Below, in pieces: positions 36,392-44,268 of a DNA stretch of 64,000 nucleotides; position 1 is the stretch's first letter; every line of letters starts with the position of its first letter. Under the pieces are notes generated by a model. That model saw only the letters and a program-made list of their open reading frames with translations. It made no database searches and had not been told where the DNA came from. Position numbers and translations under genes: made by a program. Origin of the DNA: CAVQGZ01 sp964400785 (GTDB lineage Bacteria > Actinomycetota > Actinomycetes > Jiangellales > Jiangellaceae); the NCBI GenBank assembly GCA_964400785.1, contig CAYNWB010000001.1:1-64000 (forward strand), read 5' to 3'.

Positions 36392-37162
36392 TCAGCGCAG
36401 CAGGCTGTCCAGAGCCGCCAGCACGGCGTGACGCGCCGCGGTCGGGTTCTCCACCACCGCGAGGTGTCCGGCGTCGGGCACGACCTGCACGCTCGCGGAC
36501 AGGGCAGTAGCCATCGACTCGGCGTCGGCCAGGGGCGACAGCACGTCCTCGGTGCCGACCACGACCGCGCCGGGCACGTCAGCGCTGGCCAGGGTCGCGT
36601 GGGAGTCCGGGCGCGTCGCCATCGCTCGCTGCGCCCAGGCCACCGCGGCGGGATCGGCGTCGTCGAGCCACCCGGCTACGGTCGCGACCACGTCGGGACG
36701 GGTGCTCGCCGACGTGCCGCCGAGCAGCACCTGCATCATGGGGTCCAGTGCGCGACGGCCGTCGGCGAGGACGGCATCGGCCATGGCCCACCGTCCGCGC
36801 CGTGCCGCCTCGGTGTCGGCGCCGGCCTTGGTGTCGACGAGCAGGACGCCGGCCAACCGGTCCGGTGCCTGCCGCATGATCTCCATGGTCACGTAACCAC
36901 CCATCGAGACCCCACCGACGATGGGTGCGGACAGGTCCAGACGGTCGAGCAACGCCACCACGTCGCGGGCCATCGCGGCCATGCTGGGGTCGTCGGCGCC
37001 CAGCGGGGACGAGCCGAAACCCCTCAGGTCGGGTGTCACCACGCGGTACCCCGGCAACGGCAGGATCGCTGAGAACAGCCCCGAGTGCAGCGGAAACGCA
37101 TGCAGCAGAACCACGGGACGCCCCTCGCCCGACTCGGTGAAGGCCAGCTCGACCGTGCTCAT
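36392..37162 (-). CDS. alpha/beta hydrolase
   Basis: A 256-residue hydrolase from ATG 37162. It has RPVVLLHAFPLHSGLF (oxyanion region), YRVVTPDLRGFGSSP, the nucleophile elbow VGGVSMGGYVTMEIMRQ (Ser in G-V-S-M-G), and the catalytic His in PDAGHLAVVENP. No signal peptide. Such generic esterases (MhpC/3-oxoadipate-lactonase-like) cannot be assigned a substrate. It is downstream of a second, distinct hydrolase with a 10-bp gap, so the pair is probably co-transcribed. Confidence 0.85.
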   Translation of the reverse strand: MSTVELAFTESGEGRPVVLLHAFPLHSGLFSAILPLPGYRVVTPDLRGFGSSPLGADDPSMAAMARDVVALLDRLDLSAPIVGGVSMGGYVTMEIMRQAPDRLAGVLLVDTKAGADTEAARRGRWAMADAVLADGRRALDPMMQVLLGGTSASTRPDVVATVAGWLDDADPAAVAWAQRAMATRPDSHATLASADVPGAVVVGTEDVLSPLADAESMATALSASVQVVPDAGHLAVVENPTAARHAVLAALDSLLR

Positions 37163-37172
37163 GCGCGCGACT

Positions 37173-37940
37173 CTACGACGGTCGCACCTGTGGCGCCCCG
37201 AGCTCGTCGAAGGTCTCGACCGGGCCGTCGGTGTGCGTTGCCAGCGGCACGGCGTCGGGCAGCACAGCGCCCACCGCCTCGTCGAGCACGCGGCGTACCG
37301 ACGGCTCGCCCACCCACAGGTGGCGGGCGCCCGCGACGGCGACGACCTCGCACTGGGGAACACGCGCGAACCGCTCGCGAGCCTGCGCCGGACGCAGGAA
37401 GTCGTCCAGCTCGGGAACCACCGCACGCAAGGGACGGCCGTCGGCCGCCCACGCGTCGAGGTGGGCGTCGCGGGTGTACCGCAGCGGGGGGCTGAGCAGC
37501 ACGGCCCCCTCGACGGCCGGGTCGAGGCCGTGCATCAGCGCCAGGTCGGTACCGAACGACCAACCGAGCAGCCAGCGTCGCGGCAGGTCGTGGAACTCCG
37601 CGTACTCGATGGCGGCAGCCACGTCGTAGCGCTCGTCCACCGCGGCGTCGAAGGTGCCCGACGACGTGCCGTCGCGGCTGGATGTGCCACGGGTGTTGAA
37701 GCGCAGCACGGCAAGGCCGGCGAGAGCCGGCAGCCGCCAGGCCGCCTTGCGCAGGACGTGGCTGTCCATGGAGCCGCCGTGTGTGGGCAGGGGGTGCAGG
37801 CACACGAGCGTCGCGCGCGGCTCGCGGTCGACCGGCCGGGCCAGCTCGCCCACGAGCGTCTGCCCGTCAGCCGTGTGCAGCGTCACCGACTCTCGCTCGG
37901 CGGGCAGGATGCTGCCGGCCCTGATCTCGATCGCAGCCAT
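37173..37940 (-). CDS. alpha/beta hydrolase (dienelactone-hydrolase-like family)
   Basis: A 255-residue protein from ATG 37940. It has TLVCLHPLPTHGGSMDSHV, where the histidine and glycine stretch forms the oxyanion region, then AVLRFNTRGTSS and the elbow LLGWSFGTDLALM (Ser in G-W-S-F-G). A C-terminal VAGARHLWVGEP carries the probable His. This type is common next to the Zn-finger-like gene that precedes it in actinobacteria. It lies 6 bp downstream of that gene and likely shares the 3-hydroxyacyl-CoA dehydrogenase transcript. Confidence 0.85.
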   Translation of the reverse strand: MAAIEIRAGSILPAERESVTLHTADGQTLVGELARPVDREPRATLVCLHPLPTHGGSMDSHVLRKAAWRLPALAGLAVLRFNTRGTSSRDGTSSGTFDAAVDERYDVAAAIEYAEFHDLPRRWLLGWSFGTDLALMHGLDPAVEGAVLLSPPLRYTRDAHLDAWAADGRPLRAVVPELDDFLRPAQARERFARVPQCEVVAVAGARHLWVGEPSVRRVLDEAVGAVLPDAVPLATHTDGPVETFDELGAPQVRPS

Positions 37941-37946
37941 CGGGGC

Positions 37947-38228
37947 CTACCGGCGACGGTCCCGGGCTCGCCAGCACGCTGTGTGCCAGTGGCGCCGCTC
38001 GTCCAGCCCACCGGTCGAGAGCAGGCTGCCCTCGACCGGCCAGGCGACCGTGTGCGGGGTCGCCGGCGGGATGGCCTGCTGGCACCCCGGGCACCGGTAC
38101 GCCTTCGTGGCGGCCGACCCGGTGACCGATCGCACCACCCAGTCCCCGTCGGAGGCGTGCTCGACCGTCGAGGACGGTGCTGTCGGCGCCCCGGGCGGCG
38201 TCCGGCGTCGGGCTCGACGTCGCGACAT
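37947..38228 (-). CDS. small cysteine/histidine-rich protein
   Basis: A 93-residue protein from ATG 38228. A basic, disordered start (SRRRARRRTPPG) is followed by a compact domain with YRCPGCQQAIPPATPHTV and RRHWHTACWRARDRRR, giving four candidate zinc ligands (Cys, Cys, His, Cys). Homologues in actinobacteria are often labelled ATP/GTP-binding, but no P-loop is visible. It lies 5 bp downstream of the 3-hydroxyacyl-CoA dehydrogenase gene. A nucleic-acid- or protein-binding role is a guess. Confidence 0.7.
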   Translation of the reverse strand: MSRRRARRRTPPGAPTAPSSTVEHASDGDWVVRSVTGSAATKAYRCPGCQQAIPPATPHTVAWPVEGSLLSTGGLDERRHWHTACWRARDRRR

Positions 38229-38233
38229 GCCCG

Positions 38234-40012
38234 TCAGGACGAGTAGTCCTTGAAGCCCCGTCCGGTCTTGCGACCGAGGTAGCCCGCCGTGACCAGGTGC
38301 TCGAGCAGAGGGGCAGGCTTCCACCCGCTCGCCCGGAACTCCCGGTACAGCGTCTCCTGGATGGCGAGCGAGACGTCGAGCCCCACGACGTCCAGCAGGG
38401 TGAACGGACCCATCGGCAGGGAGCACCCGACCTTCATCGCCGTGTCGATCTCGTCGATCGTGGCGTAGTGCTTCTCCAGCATCGTCACGGCGTCGTTGAG
38501 GTACGGGAACAGCAGCGCGTTGACGATGAAGCCGGCCCGGTCGCCACAGGTGACCGCCACCTTCTTGGTGCGCGCGCACAGAGCGCGCACCGTGCGAGCG
38601 ACGTCGGCGTCCGTGGCGACGGTCGTCACGACCTCGACCAGCTTCATGACCGGTGCCGGGTTGAAGAAGTGCATACCGATGACGTCGCCCGGACGTGAGG
38701 TGACCGCAGCGCACTCGATCACCGGCAGCGACGAGGTCGTCGTCGCGAGGATGGCCCCGGGCTTGCAGATGCGGTCGAGGTCGGCGAAGAGCTCCTGCTT
38801 GATCGAGAGCTCTTCCGCGATGGCCTCGACGACCAGGTCTACGTCGGCCAGCGCCTCGCGGGTGCCCGCGGGAGTGATACGGGAGAGCACCGCGTCGCGG
38901 GCGGCCTCGTCCATGCGGCCCTTCGACACCGCTCGGTTCAACGACTTCTCGACCTTGCCCACGGCGCCCGCCGCCTTGTCGTCACTGCGAGCCACCACGA
39001 CGACCTCGTACCCGGACTTGGCGAACACCTCCACGATGCCGGTCGCCATGGTGCCCGAGCCGACGACACCCACCCGGGACACCTCCCGGACGCTCCCGGA
39101 CTCCTGGCCCTCGGCGGGCGTCAGCGCGTCCGCCACGACGGTGGACGAACCCGGTGCGTCGTAGGTGTAGAACCCGGCGCCGACCTTCCGCCCGGTCAGC
39201 CCGGCGGCCACCATGTGCTTGAGCAGCGGGGCCGGTGAGTGCAGCCGGTCGCCCGAGCGCTGGTACATCGTCTCCAACCCGTGGTAGGCGGTGTCGAGGC
39301 CGATGAGGTCGAGCAGAGCGAGCGGGCCCATCGGGTAGCCGCAGCCGTAGATCATGGCCGCGTCGATGTCCTCGCGCGTGGCGTACTTGTTCTCGAGCAT
39401 CGTCACGGCATGGTTCAGGTAGCCGAAGAGCAGCGCGTTCGCGATGAAGCCAGGGCTGTCGTCGCAGACGACCGGCTGCTTGCCGAGCCGCTCGGCCAGG
39501 GCGACGACGTCGGCGACCACTGACGGCTCGGTCACCACCGTACGGACGATCTCCATGAACGGCACGACCGTGGCTGGGTTGAAGAACTGGGTGCCGATCA
39601 CCTGCTGCGGGCGACCGGTGGCCACCGACAGCTCGGTCACCGAGAGGGCCGAGGTGTGCGTGCCGAGGATGGCGTCGTGCGGCAGCACCTCGTTGAGCGA
39701 GCGCAGCACCTCGACCTTGACGTCCTTGTCCTCCGACACGGCCTCGATGACCATCTCGCAGCCGGCGACGGCGGCGAGGTCGGTGGAGACCGTGATCCGC
39801 GCCAGCAGCTCGCCGCGCTCGTCCTCGGTCAGCTTCTCGCCCTCGACCGCACGGCGCGTCGACGCCTCGATGGCGGCCCGTGCCCGCTGCAGGGCCGCGT
39901 CGTCGACGTCGACACCGACGACCTCGATACCGTTGCGGGCCAGCACCTCGGCGATGCCCGAACCCATGGTGCCCAGCCCGACTACCCCAACCTGTGCGAA
40001 ATCCCTGGCCAT
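38234..40012 (-). CDS. tandem-duplicated 3-hydroxybutyryl/3-hydroxyacyl-CoA dehydrogenase
   Basis: A 592-residue protein made of two complete copies of the single-domain-type dehydrogenase. Copy 1 (about 1-290) starts AQVGVVGLGTMGSGIAEVLA and has NPATVVPFMEIVRT. Copy 2 (about 300-592) starts SRVGVVGSGTMATGIVEVFA and has HFFNPAPVMKLVEVV. Both retain the GxGxxG NAD site and the E-x-x-x-E/HFFNP-type active segment, though copy 1 reads QFFNPATV, lacking the usual His. It would oxidise (3S)-hydroxybutyryl-CoA or reduce acetoacetyl-CoA. ATG 40012 starts a minus-strand unit that continues through the two hydrolases. Confidence 0.92.
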   Translation of the reverse strand: MARDFAQVGVVGLGTMGSGIAEVLARNGIEVVGVDVDDAALQRARAAIEASTRRAVEGEKLTEDERGELLARITVSTDLAAVAGCEMVIEAVSEDKDVKVEVLRSLNEVLPHDAILGTHTSALSVTELSVATGRPQQVIGTQFFNPATVVPFMEIVRTVVTEPSVVADVVALAERLGKQPVVCDDSPGFIANALLFGYLNHAVTMLENKYATREDIDAAMIYGCGYPMGPLALLDLIGLDTAYHGLETMYQRSGDRLHSPAPLLKHMVAAGLTGRKVGAGFYTYDAPGSSTVVADALTPAEGQESGSVREVSRVGVVGSGTMATGIVEVFAKSGYEVVVVARSDDKAAGAVGKVEKSLNRAVSKGRMDEAARDAVLSRITPAGTREALADVDLVVEAIAEELSIKQELFADLDRICKPGAILATTTSSLPVIECAAVTSRPGDVIGMHFFNPAPVMKLVEVVTTVATDADVARTVRALCARTKKVAVTCGDRAGFIVNALLFPYLNDAVTMLEKHYATIDEIDTAMKVGCSLPMGPFTLLDVVGLDVSLAIQETLYREFRASGWKPAPLLEHLVTAGYLGRKTGRGFKDYSS

Positions 40013-40098
40013 GCTCGCAGTCTGGCATGGAGGCTGGCCTCGGCGGGGGTGAGGTTGCCCACCCGGGACACCGCCCGGTGCCGGTAGCGTGCATCTTC

Positions 40099-40773
40099 GT
40101 GCGTGTCGTGGTCGCCCGGTGCGAGGTCGTCTACGCCGGCCGGCTGTCGGCCTACCTGGCACCGGCCGTGCGACTGCTGCTGGTGAAGGCGGACGGCTCG
40201 GTGTCGGTGCACGCCGACGACCGCGCCTACAAGCCGCTGAACTGGATGAGCCCGCCGTGTCGTCTCGACACCCGTGAGTCGGACTCGGGCGAGCAGGTCT
40301 GGACCGTGACCAACCCGGCAGGCGAGACCCTGCGTGTCACGCTGAGCGAGGTGCTGCACGACAGCACGCACGAGCTCGGTGTCGACCCCGGCCTGGTCAA
40401 GGACGGGGTGGAGGCCCACCTGCAGCAGCTGCTCGCCGAGCACATCGGGGTGCTGGGCGAGGGGTGGCGCCTGGTCCAGCGAGAGTTCCCCACCCCGATC
40501 GGCCCGGTCGACCTGCTGTGTCGCGACGCCGGCGACGCCGTGGTCGCGGTGGAGGTCAAGCGCCGGGCCGAGATGGACGGTGTCGAGCAGCTCACGCGCT
40601 ACCTCGAGCTGCTCAACCGTGACCCGCGACTGGCCCCGGTGCGGGGAGTGCTCGCCGCGCAGGAGATCAAGCCCCAGGCGCGGACGTTGGCACAGGACCG
40701 CGGCATCACGTGCACGGTGCTCGACTACGACGCGCTGCGCGGTGTCGACGACCCCGACTCGCGGCTGTTCTGA
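40099..40773 (+). CDS. nucS: mismatch-specific endonuclease NucS
   Basis: A 224-residue protein from GTG 40099 with VRVVVARCEVVYAGRLSAYL. The N-terminal beta domain and KPLNWMSPPCRLD are followed by a RecB-type nuclease core, PIGPVDLLCRDAG and VAVEVKRRAEMDGVEQLTRY, with the Asp, Glu and Lys of the active site. In mycobacteria NucS/EndoMS cuts both strands at mismatches with the beta clamp and replaces MutS/MutL repair. The extreme C-terminus (GVDDPDSRLF) is the conserved clamp-binding-like tail. Divergent from the dehydrogenase gene, 86 bp apart. Matches Rv1321. Confidence 0.95.
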   Translation: MRVVVARCEVVYAGRLSAYLAPAVRLLLVKADGSVSVHADDRAYKPLNWMSPPCRLDTRESDSGEQVWTVTNPAGETLRVTLSEVLHDSTHELGVDPGLVKDGVEAHLQQLLAEHIGVLGEGWRLVQREFPTPIGPVDLLCRDAGDAVVAVEVKRRAEMDGVEQLTRYLELLNRDPRLAPVRGVLAAQEIKPQARTLAQDRGITCTVLDYDALRGVDDPDSRLF

Positions 40774-41726
40774 TGCGCGTCTGCGTGCTCGGCAGCGGGG
40801 TCGTGGGCCTCTCGGTGGCCCACCGCCTCGCCGAGCGGGGCCACCACGTGCGGGTGCTCGGCGACGCCGATCCGCTGGCCACGACGTCCGCCGTCGCTGC
40901 CGCCCTGTGGTACCCCTACCTCGCCTCCCCCGCGGCCCGTACCGGCGCCTGGGGTGCGCGCACCTACGAGGTGCTGTCCGACCTCGCCCGCCAGGCGCCG
41001 GAGTCCGGAGTCGACCGACGGCCCGGGCGTGAGCTGGCCGCAGCGGGGACGCCGGTACCGCCCTGGCACGCCGACGTCGACGACTTCGGCCTGCTCGACC
41101 CCGACCCCGACGGCAGGGGCGGCTGGTCGTTCACGTCCCCCGTGGTCGACATGTCGCTGTACCTGCCCTGGCTGGCAGCGCAGGTGCGGAGCCTCGGCGT
41201 CCACCTCGAGACCGTCCCGCGCCTGGGCCCGTCCGACCTGGCAGCCGCCGCCGCCGGCGACGACGCCCTGGTGCTGTGTCCCGGGCTCGGGGCGGTGGAC
41301 CTTCTCGCAGACACCGACGTGGTGCCTGTGCGCGGTCAGGTCGTGCTGCTCGAGCAGGTGGGCCTGGAATCGTGGCTGCTCGCCGAGGGCGACGGTGACC
41401 CGACGTACGTGGTGCCCCGTCGCCGCACCATCGTGTGCGGCGGCACCGCTCGCGCGGGCGACTGGAGCACCGAGCCCGACGCGACCACGGCGCGCGACAT
41501 CCTGACGCGGTGCCGAGCCCTGCTCCCGCAGCTCGCCGAGGCGGCCGTCGTCGGCCACCGTGTCGGGCTGCGCCCGGTGCGCTCGCAGGTCCGGCTCGAG
41601 CTGGAGCGCTCGAACGACGCGCTGGGCTTGCCTGTCGTGCACTGCTACGGCCACGGCGGAGCAGGGGTGACCCTCTCGTGGGGGTGCGCGGAGGACGTGG
41701 CCGACCTGGTCGGGTCACTCGGCTGA
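40773..41726 (+). CDS. FAD-dependent D-amino-acid oxidase family protein
   Basis: A 317-residue flavoprotein. ATG 40773 overlaps the nucS stop by one base (TGATG). It has the Rossmann start RVCVLGSGVVGLSVAHRLAE, the substrate-side segment TTSAVAAALWYPYLASP, and the C-terminal FAD clamp HCYGHGGAGVTLSWGCAED, all typical of DAAO/DASPO proteins. It would oxidise D-amino acids to oxo acids with H2O2. The catalytic Tyr/Arg pair is not individually verified. Coupling to nucS is probably incidental. Confidence 0.88.
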   Translation: MRVCVLGSGVVGLSVAHRLAERGHHVRVLGDADPLATTSAVAAALWYPYLASPAARTGAWGARTYEVLSDLARQAPESGVDRRPGRELAAAGTPVPPWHADVDDFGLLDPDPDGRGGWSFTSPVVDMSLYLPWLAAQVRSLGVHLETVPRLGPSDLAAAAAGDDALVLCPGLGAVDLLADTDVVPVRGQVVLLEQVGLESWLLAEGDGDPTYVVPRRRTIVCGGTARAGDWSTEPDATTARDILTRCRALLPQLAEAAVVGHRVGLRPVRSQVRLELERSNDALGLPVVHCYGHGGAGVTLSWGCAEDVADLVGSLG

Positions 41727-41742
41727 CTGCCATGCTGGGGCC

Positions 41743-42606
41743 GTGACGACAGCATCCACGTCCGACCTTGCGGTGAGAGTGCGCGGCCTGCGCAAGGTGT
41801 ACGGGCAGACGGCGGCCGTCGACGGGGTCGACCTCGACATCGCGCGCGGCGAGGTCTTCGCCCTGCTCGGACCCAACGGCGCGGGCAAGACCACGACGGT
41901 GGAGATCCTCGAGGGGTACCGGGCCCGCACCGCGGGCGAGGTCAGCGTGCTGGGTCGTGACCCCGCGCACCCGAAGGCCTCGTGGCGGGCCCGGCTGGGC
42001 ATCGTGCTGCAGTCCACCGGTGGGCACGACGAGCTGACGGTGGCCGAGCTCGTGTCGCACTTCGCCCGCTACTACCCGTCACCCCGCGACCCCGACGACG
42101 TCATCGCCGCCGTGGGTCTGCAGGACAAGCGCACGACCCGATCGCGGCACCTGTCCGGCGGACAGCGCCGCCGTCTCGACGTCGCTCTCGGCATCCTGGG
42201 TCGACCCGAGCTGCTGTTTCTCGACGAGCCGACGACGGGCTTCGACCCCGAGGCACGCCGTGACTTCTGGGAGCTCATCGAGCGGCTCGCCGGCGACGAC
42301 GGCACCACCATCCTGCTCACCACGCACTACCTCGACGAGGCCGAGTACCTCGCAGACCGCGTGGCGGTCATCGCCGCCGGCCGCATCGTCGCGCTCGACA
42401 CCCCTGACCACCTCGACGGCCGCAAGCACGCCGAGGCGACCGTCCGCTGGCTCGAGGACGGCGCGTTCCGCACCCTGGCCACGTCGCAGCCGACCCGCAC
42501 CGTGGCCGAGCTGTCCGCACGCTTCGGCGGTGAGGTGCCCGGCCTCGAGGTGGCGCGTCCCACGCTCGAGGACACCTACCTTCGACTCATCGAGGAGCAC
42601 CGATGA
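41743..42606 (+). CDS. ABC-2 type exporter, ATPase subunit
   Basis: A 287-residue ATPase from GTG 41743. Walker A is LLGPNGAGKTTTVEIL, the signature is HLSGGQRRRLDVALGI, Walker B is LLFLDEPTTGFDPEARR, and the switch His is in LLTTHYLDEAEYLAD. The C-terminal 50 residues are the DrrA-type regulatory extension. It overlaps the permease by ATGA. DrrAB-like pairs export lipids or drugs; the substrate is unknown. No regulator gene is adjacent. Confidence 0.92.
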   Translation: MTTASTSDLAVRVRGLRKVYGQTAAVDGVDLDIARGEVFALLGPNGAGKTTTVEILEGYRARTAGEVSVLGRDPAHPKASWRARLGIVLQSTGGHDELTVAELVSHFARYYPSPRDPDDVIAAVGLQDKRTTRSRHLSGGQRRRLDVALGILGRPELLFLDEPTTGFDPEARRDFWELIERLAGDDGTTILLTTHYLDEAEYLADRVAVIAAGRIVALDTPDHLDGRKHAEATVRWLEDGAFRTLATSQPTRTVAELSARFGGEVPGLEVARPTLEDTYLRLIEEHR

Positions 42607-43439
42607 CCATCGCGAACGACCGGGCCACCCGCCGCCGCTCGACGATGCCGAACGTCGCGTCGGTCGGGTGGTCACGGGCCCGGCTCGAGATCACCTCGTT
42701 CTTCCGCGAGAAGGACGCGCTGATCTGGACGCTGCTCTACCCGATCATCCTGCTGGCGATCTTCGGCTCGGTGTTCAACGAGGAGATCGCCCCCGGGGTC
42801 TCGTTCTCGCAGTACTTCCTCGCCGGCATGATCGCGACCGGTCTCATGCTGGTCTCGTTCCAGCAGCTGGCCATCTCGATCGCGATGGAACGCGACGACG
42901 GCACCCTCAAGCGGCTGGAGGGCACGCCGATGCCGCGCGCCTCCTACTTCGTCGGCAAGGTCGGCATGGTGCTGCTCACCGGCACCCTGCAGATCGCGCT
43001 GCTGCTCGCCGTCGGGGCGGCCTTCTTCGACCTCGAGCTGCCGTCGGAGGCCGAGCGCTGGGGGACGTTCGCGTGGGTGTCGGTGCTGGGGATCACGGCC
43101 GGGACGCTGCTGGGTATCGCGTACTCGTCGCTGCCCCGCTCGGGCAAGTCGGCCGCCGCGGTCGTCACCCCACCGCTTCTCATCCTGCAGTTCATCTCCG
43201 GCGTGTTCTTCGTGTTCACCGACCTGCCCACCTGGATGCAGAACTTGGCGTCCCTGTTCCCCCTGAAGTGGATGGCACAGGGCATGCGCTCGGTGTTCCT
43301 GCCCGAGGAGTTCGCATCCGCCGAGGCGGCCGGGTCGTGGCAGCTGGGGCTCGTCGCGCTGGTGCTGGTCGCGTGGACCGTCGGCGGGCTCGTGCTCACG
43401 CTGACCACGTTCCGCTGGCGACGTCGGGACGACGGGTGA
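42603..43439 (+). CDS. ABC-2 type exporter, permease subunit
   Basis: A 278-residue permease with six hydrophobic stretches, among them LIWTLLYPIILLAIFGSVF, FLAGMIATGLMLVSFQQLA, VGMVLLTGTLQIALLLAVG and LVALVLVAWTVGGLVLTL. The cytoplasmic MERDDGTLKRLEGTPMPR is the coupling-helix signature of ABC2_membrane proteins. ATG 42603 overlaps the ATPase stop. It ends convergently with the STAS gene, with a hairpin between. Confidence 0.92.
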   Translation: MTIANDRATRRRSTMPNVASVGWSRARLEITSFFREKDALIWTLLYPIILLAIFGSVFNEEIAPGVSFSQYFLAGMIATGLMLVSFQQLAISIAMERDDGTLKRLEGTPMPRASYFVGKVGMVLLTGTLQIALLLAVGAAFFDLELPSEAERWGTFAWVSVLGITAGTLLGIAYSSLPRSGKSAAAVVTPPLLILQFISGVFFVFTDLPTWMQNLASLFPLKWMAQGMRSVFLPEEFASAEAAGSWQLGLVALVLVAWTVGGLVLTLTTFRWRRRDDG

Positions 43440-43456
43440 CCCAGCCCGGTCTGGCC

Positions 43457-43486
43457 GGTCAGCACGCCTAGGCGGCCCGGCTGACC
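43457..43486. terminator. possible bidirectional hairpin between permease and STAS genes
   Basis: GGTCAGC at 43457-43463 pairs with GCTGACC at 43480-43486; the 16-base spacer itself contains the palindrome GCCTAGGC. It spans the STAS stop codon. No T tract. Confidence 0.4.
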
Positions 43487-43770
43487 ACGAGCACCCGGTT
43501 CAACCGCGTCACTGCCAGCAGGCGGGCCAGTCCCGGTCGTACCCCGTCCAGAACGAGGTGGCGCCCCTGCCGAAGCGCCCGCTGGTGCACCGACACCAGC
43601 AGGGCCAGCCCGGTGGCGTCGACCGCGTCGAGCTCCCCCACGTCGACCAGCACGTCTCCCTCGGTGACCTCGAGCAGCTCGTTGAGGGCGTCGCGTACGT
43701 GCGACACGCTCCGCACGTCGAGAAAGCCGGAGACGCTCAGGCCCGGCCGGGTCGGCTGGACGTCGGTCAT
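43468..43770 (-). CDS. STAS-domain anti-sigma-factor antagonist-like protein
   Basis: A 100-residue single STAS domain from ATG 43770. Its core is GDVLVDVGELDAVDATGLAL; the segment DATG takes the place of the phosphorylated D-S-S/T-G of SpoIIAA/RsbV. The canonical Ser is thus Ala, with a Thr next to it. It may be a non-phosphorylatable or differently switched antagonist. No kinase or sigma gene lies nearby. Upstream, CTCATCCC (43777-43784) and GGGATGAG (43810-43817) form an inverted repeat that could be an operator. Confidence 0.85.
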   Translation of the reverse strand: MTDVQPTRPGLSVSGFLDVRSVSHVRDALNELLEVTEGDVLVDVGELDAVDATGLALLVSVHQRALRQGRHLVLDGVRPGLARLLAVTRLNRVLVVSRAA

Positions 43771-43938
43771 GGGTGCCTCATCCCCCCGCGAGCCACGCTC
43801 GTCACTGGTGGGATGAGACTAGAGAGGCGCATGTGACGGATGTGACATTTGCCCTGCCCTCGGCGTGTCCTGCGGCCTCGCGCAGGCAGCAGCCGTGCTG
43901 GGGTCGCCTCCGAGGCGTGCGTGCCCAACAATGCTCGT

Positions 43939-44268
43939 GTGCCGAGCTGGGGCAGCTTCTCCTACGCGTTCGGGCCGCTGGTCGCGGTCGCCGTCCTCGT
44001 GCTGCTCGTGGTGATCCTGCGGTGGGCCTTCGCCCGCGGGCAGAGCGTCGTGGCCGCACCGCCTCGGGCAGGCCACCCCCAGGACTACGGCCTTCTCGTC
44101 GCCGTCGCCGCGCCGGCCAGCCGCGACGAGGCCGAGCGAACGGCCACCCGCCTGCGCACGGCCGGCATCACGGCCAGCATCGCCGACACCACCCAGGGCG
44201 TGCGCGTCATGGTCTGGCCCCACGACGCGGCACGCGCCGGGCAGGTGCTCGGCACGCGTCAGGAGTAG
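43939..44268 (+). CDS. small membrane-anchored protein with DUF2007-like domain
   Basis: About 109 residues from GTG 43939 (GTG 43921 is an alternative). One N-terminal transmembrane helix (AFGPLVAVAVLVLLVVILRW) is followed by a small domain reading DYGLLVAVAAPASRDEAERT and GITASIADTTQGVRVMVWP, reminiscent of the beta-alpha-beta DUF2007/SPOR-like fold. The resemblance is by eye. It ends in a 10-bp convergent overlap with murA. Function unknown. Confidence 0.65.
   Translation: MPSWGSFSYAFGPLVAVAVLVLLVVILRWAFARGQSVVAAPPRAGHPQDYGLLVAVAAPASRDEAERTATRLRTAGITASIADTTQGVRVMVWPHDAARAGQVLGTRQE

Noticed and set aside
43825..43850. CRP/GlxR-like site (TGTGA repeats) upstream of the STAS gene
   Set aside because: The two TGTGA units are direct, not inverted, so they do not match the TGTGA-N6-TCACA palindrome.
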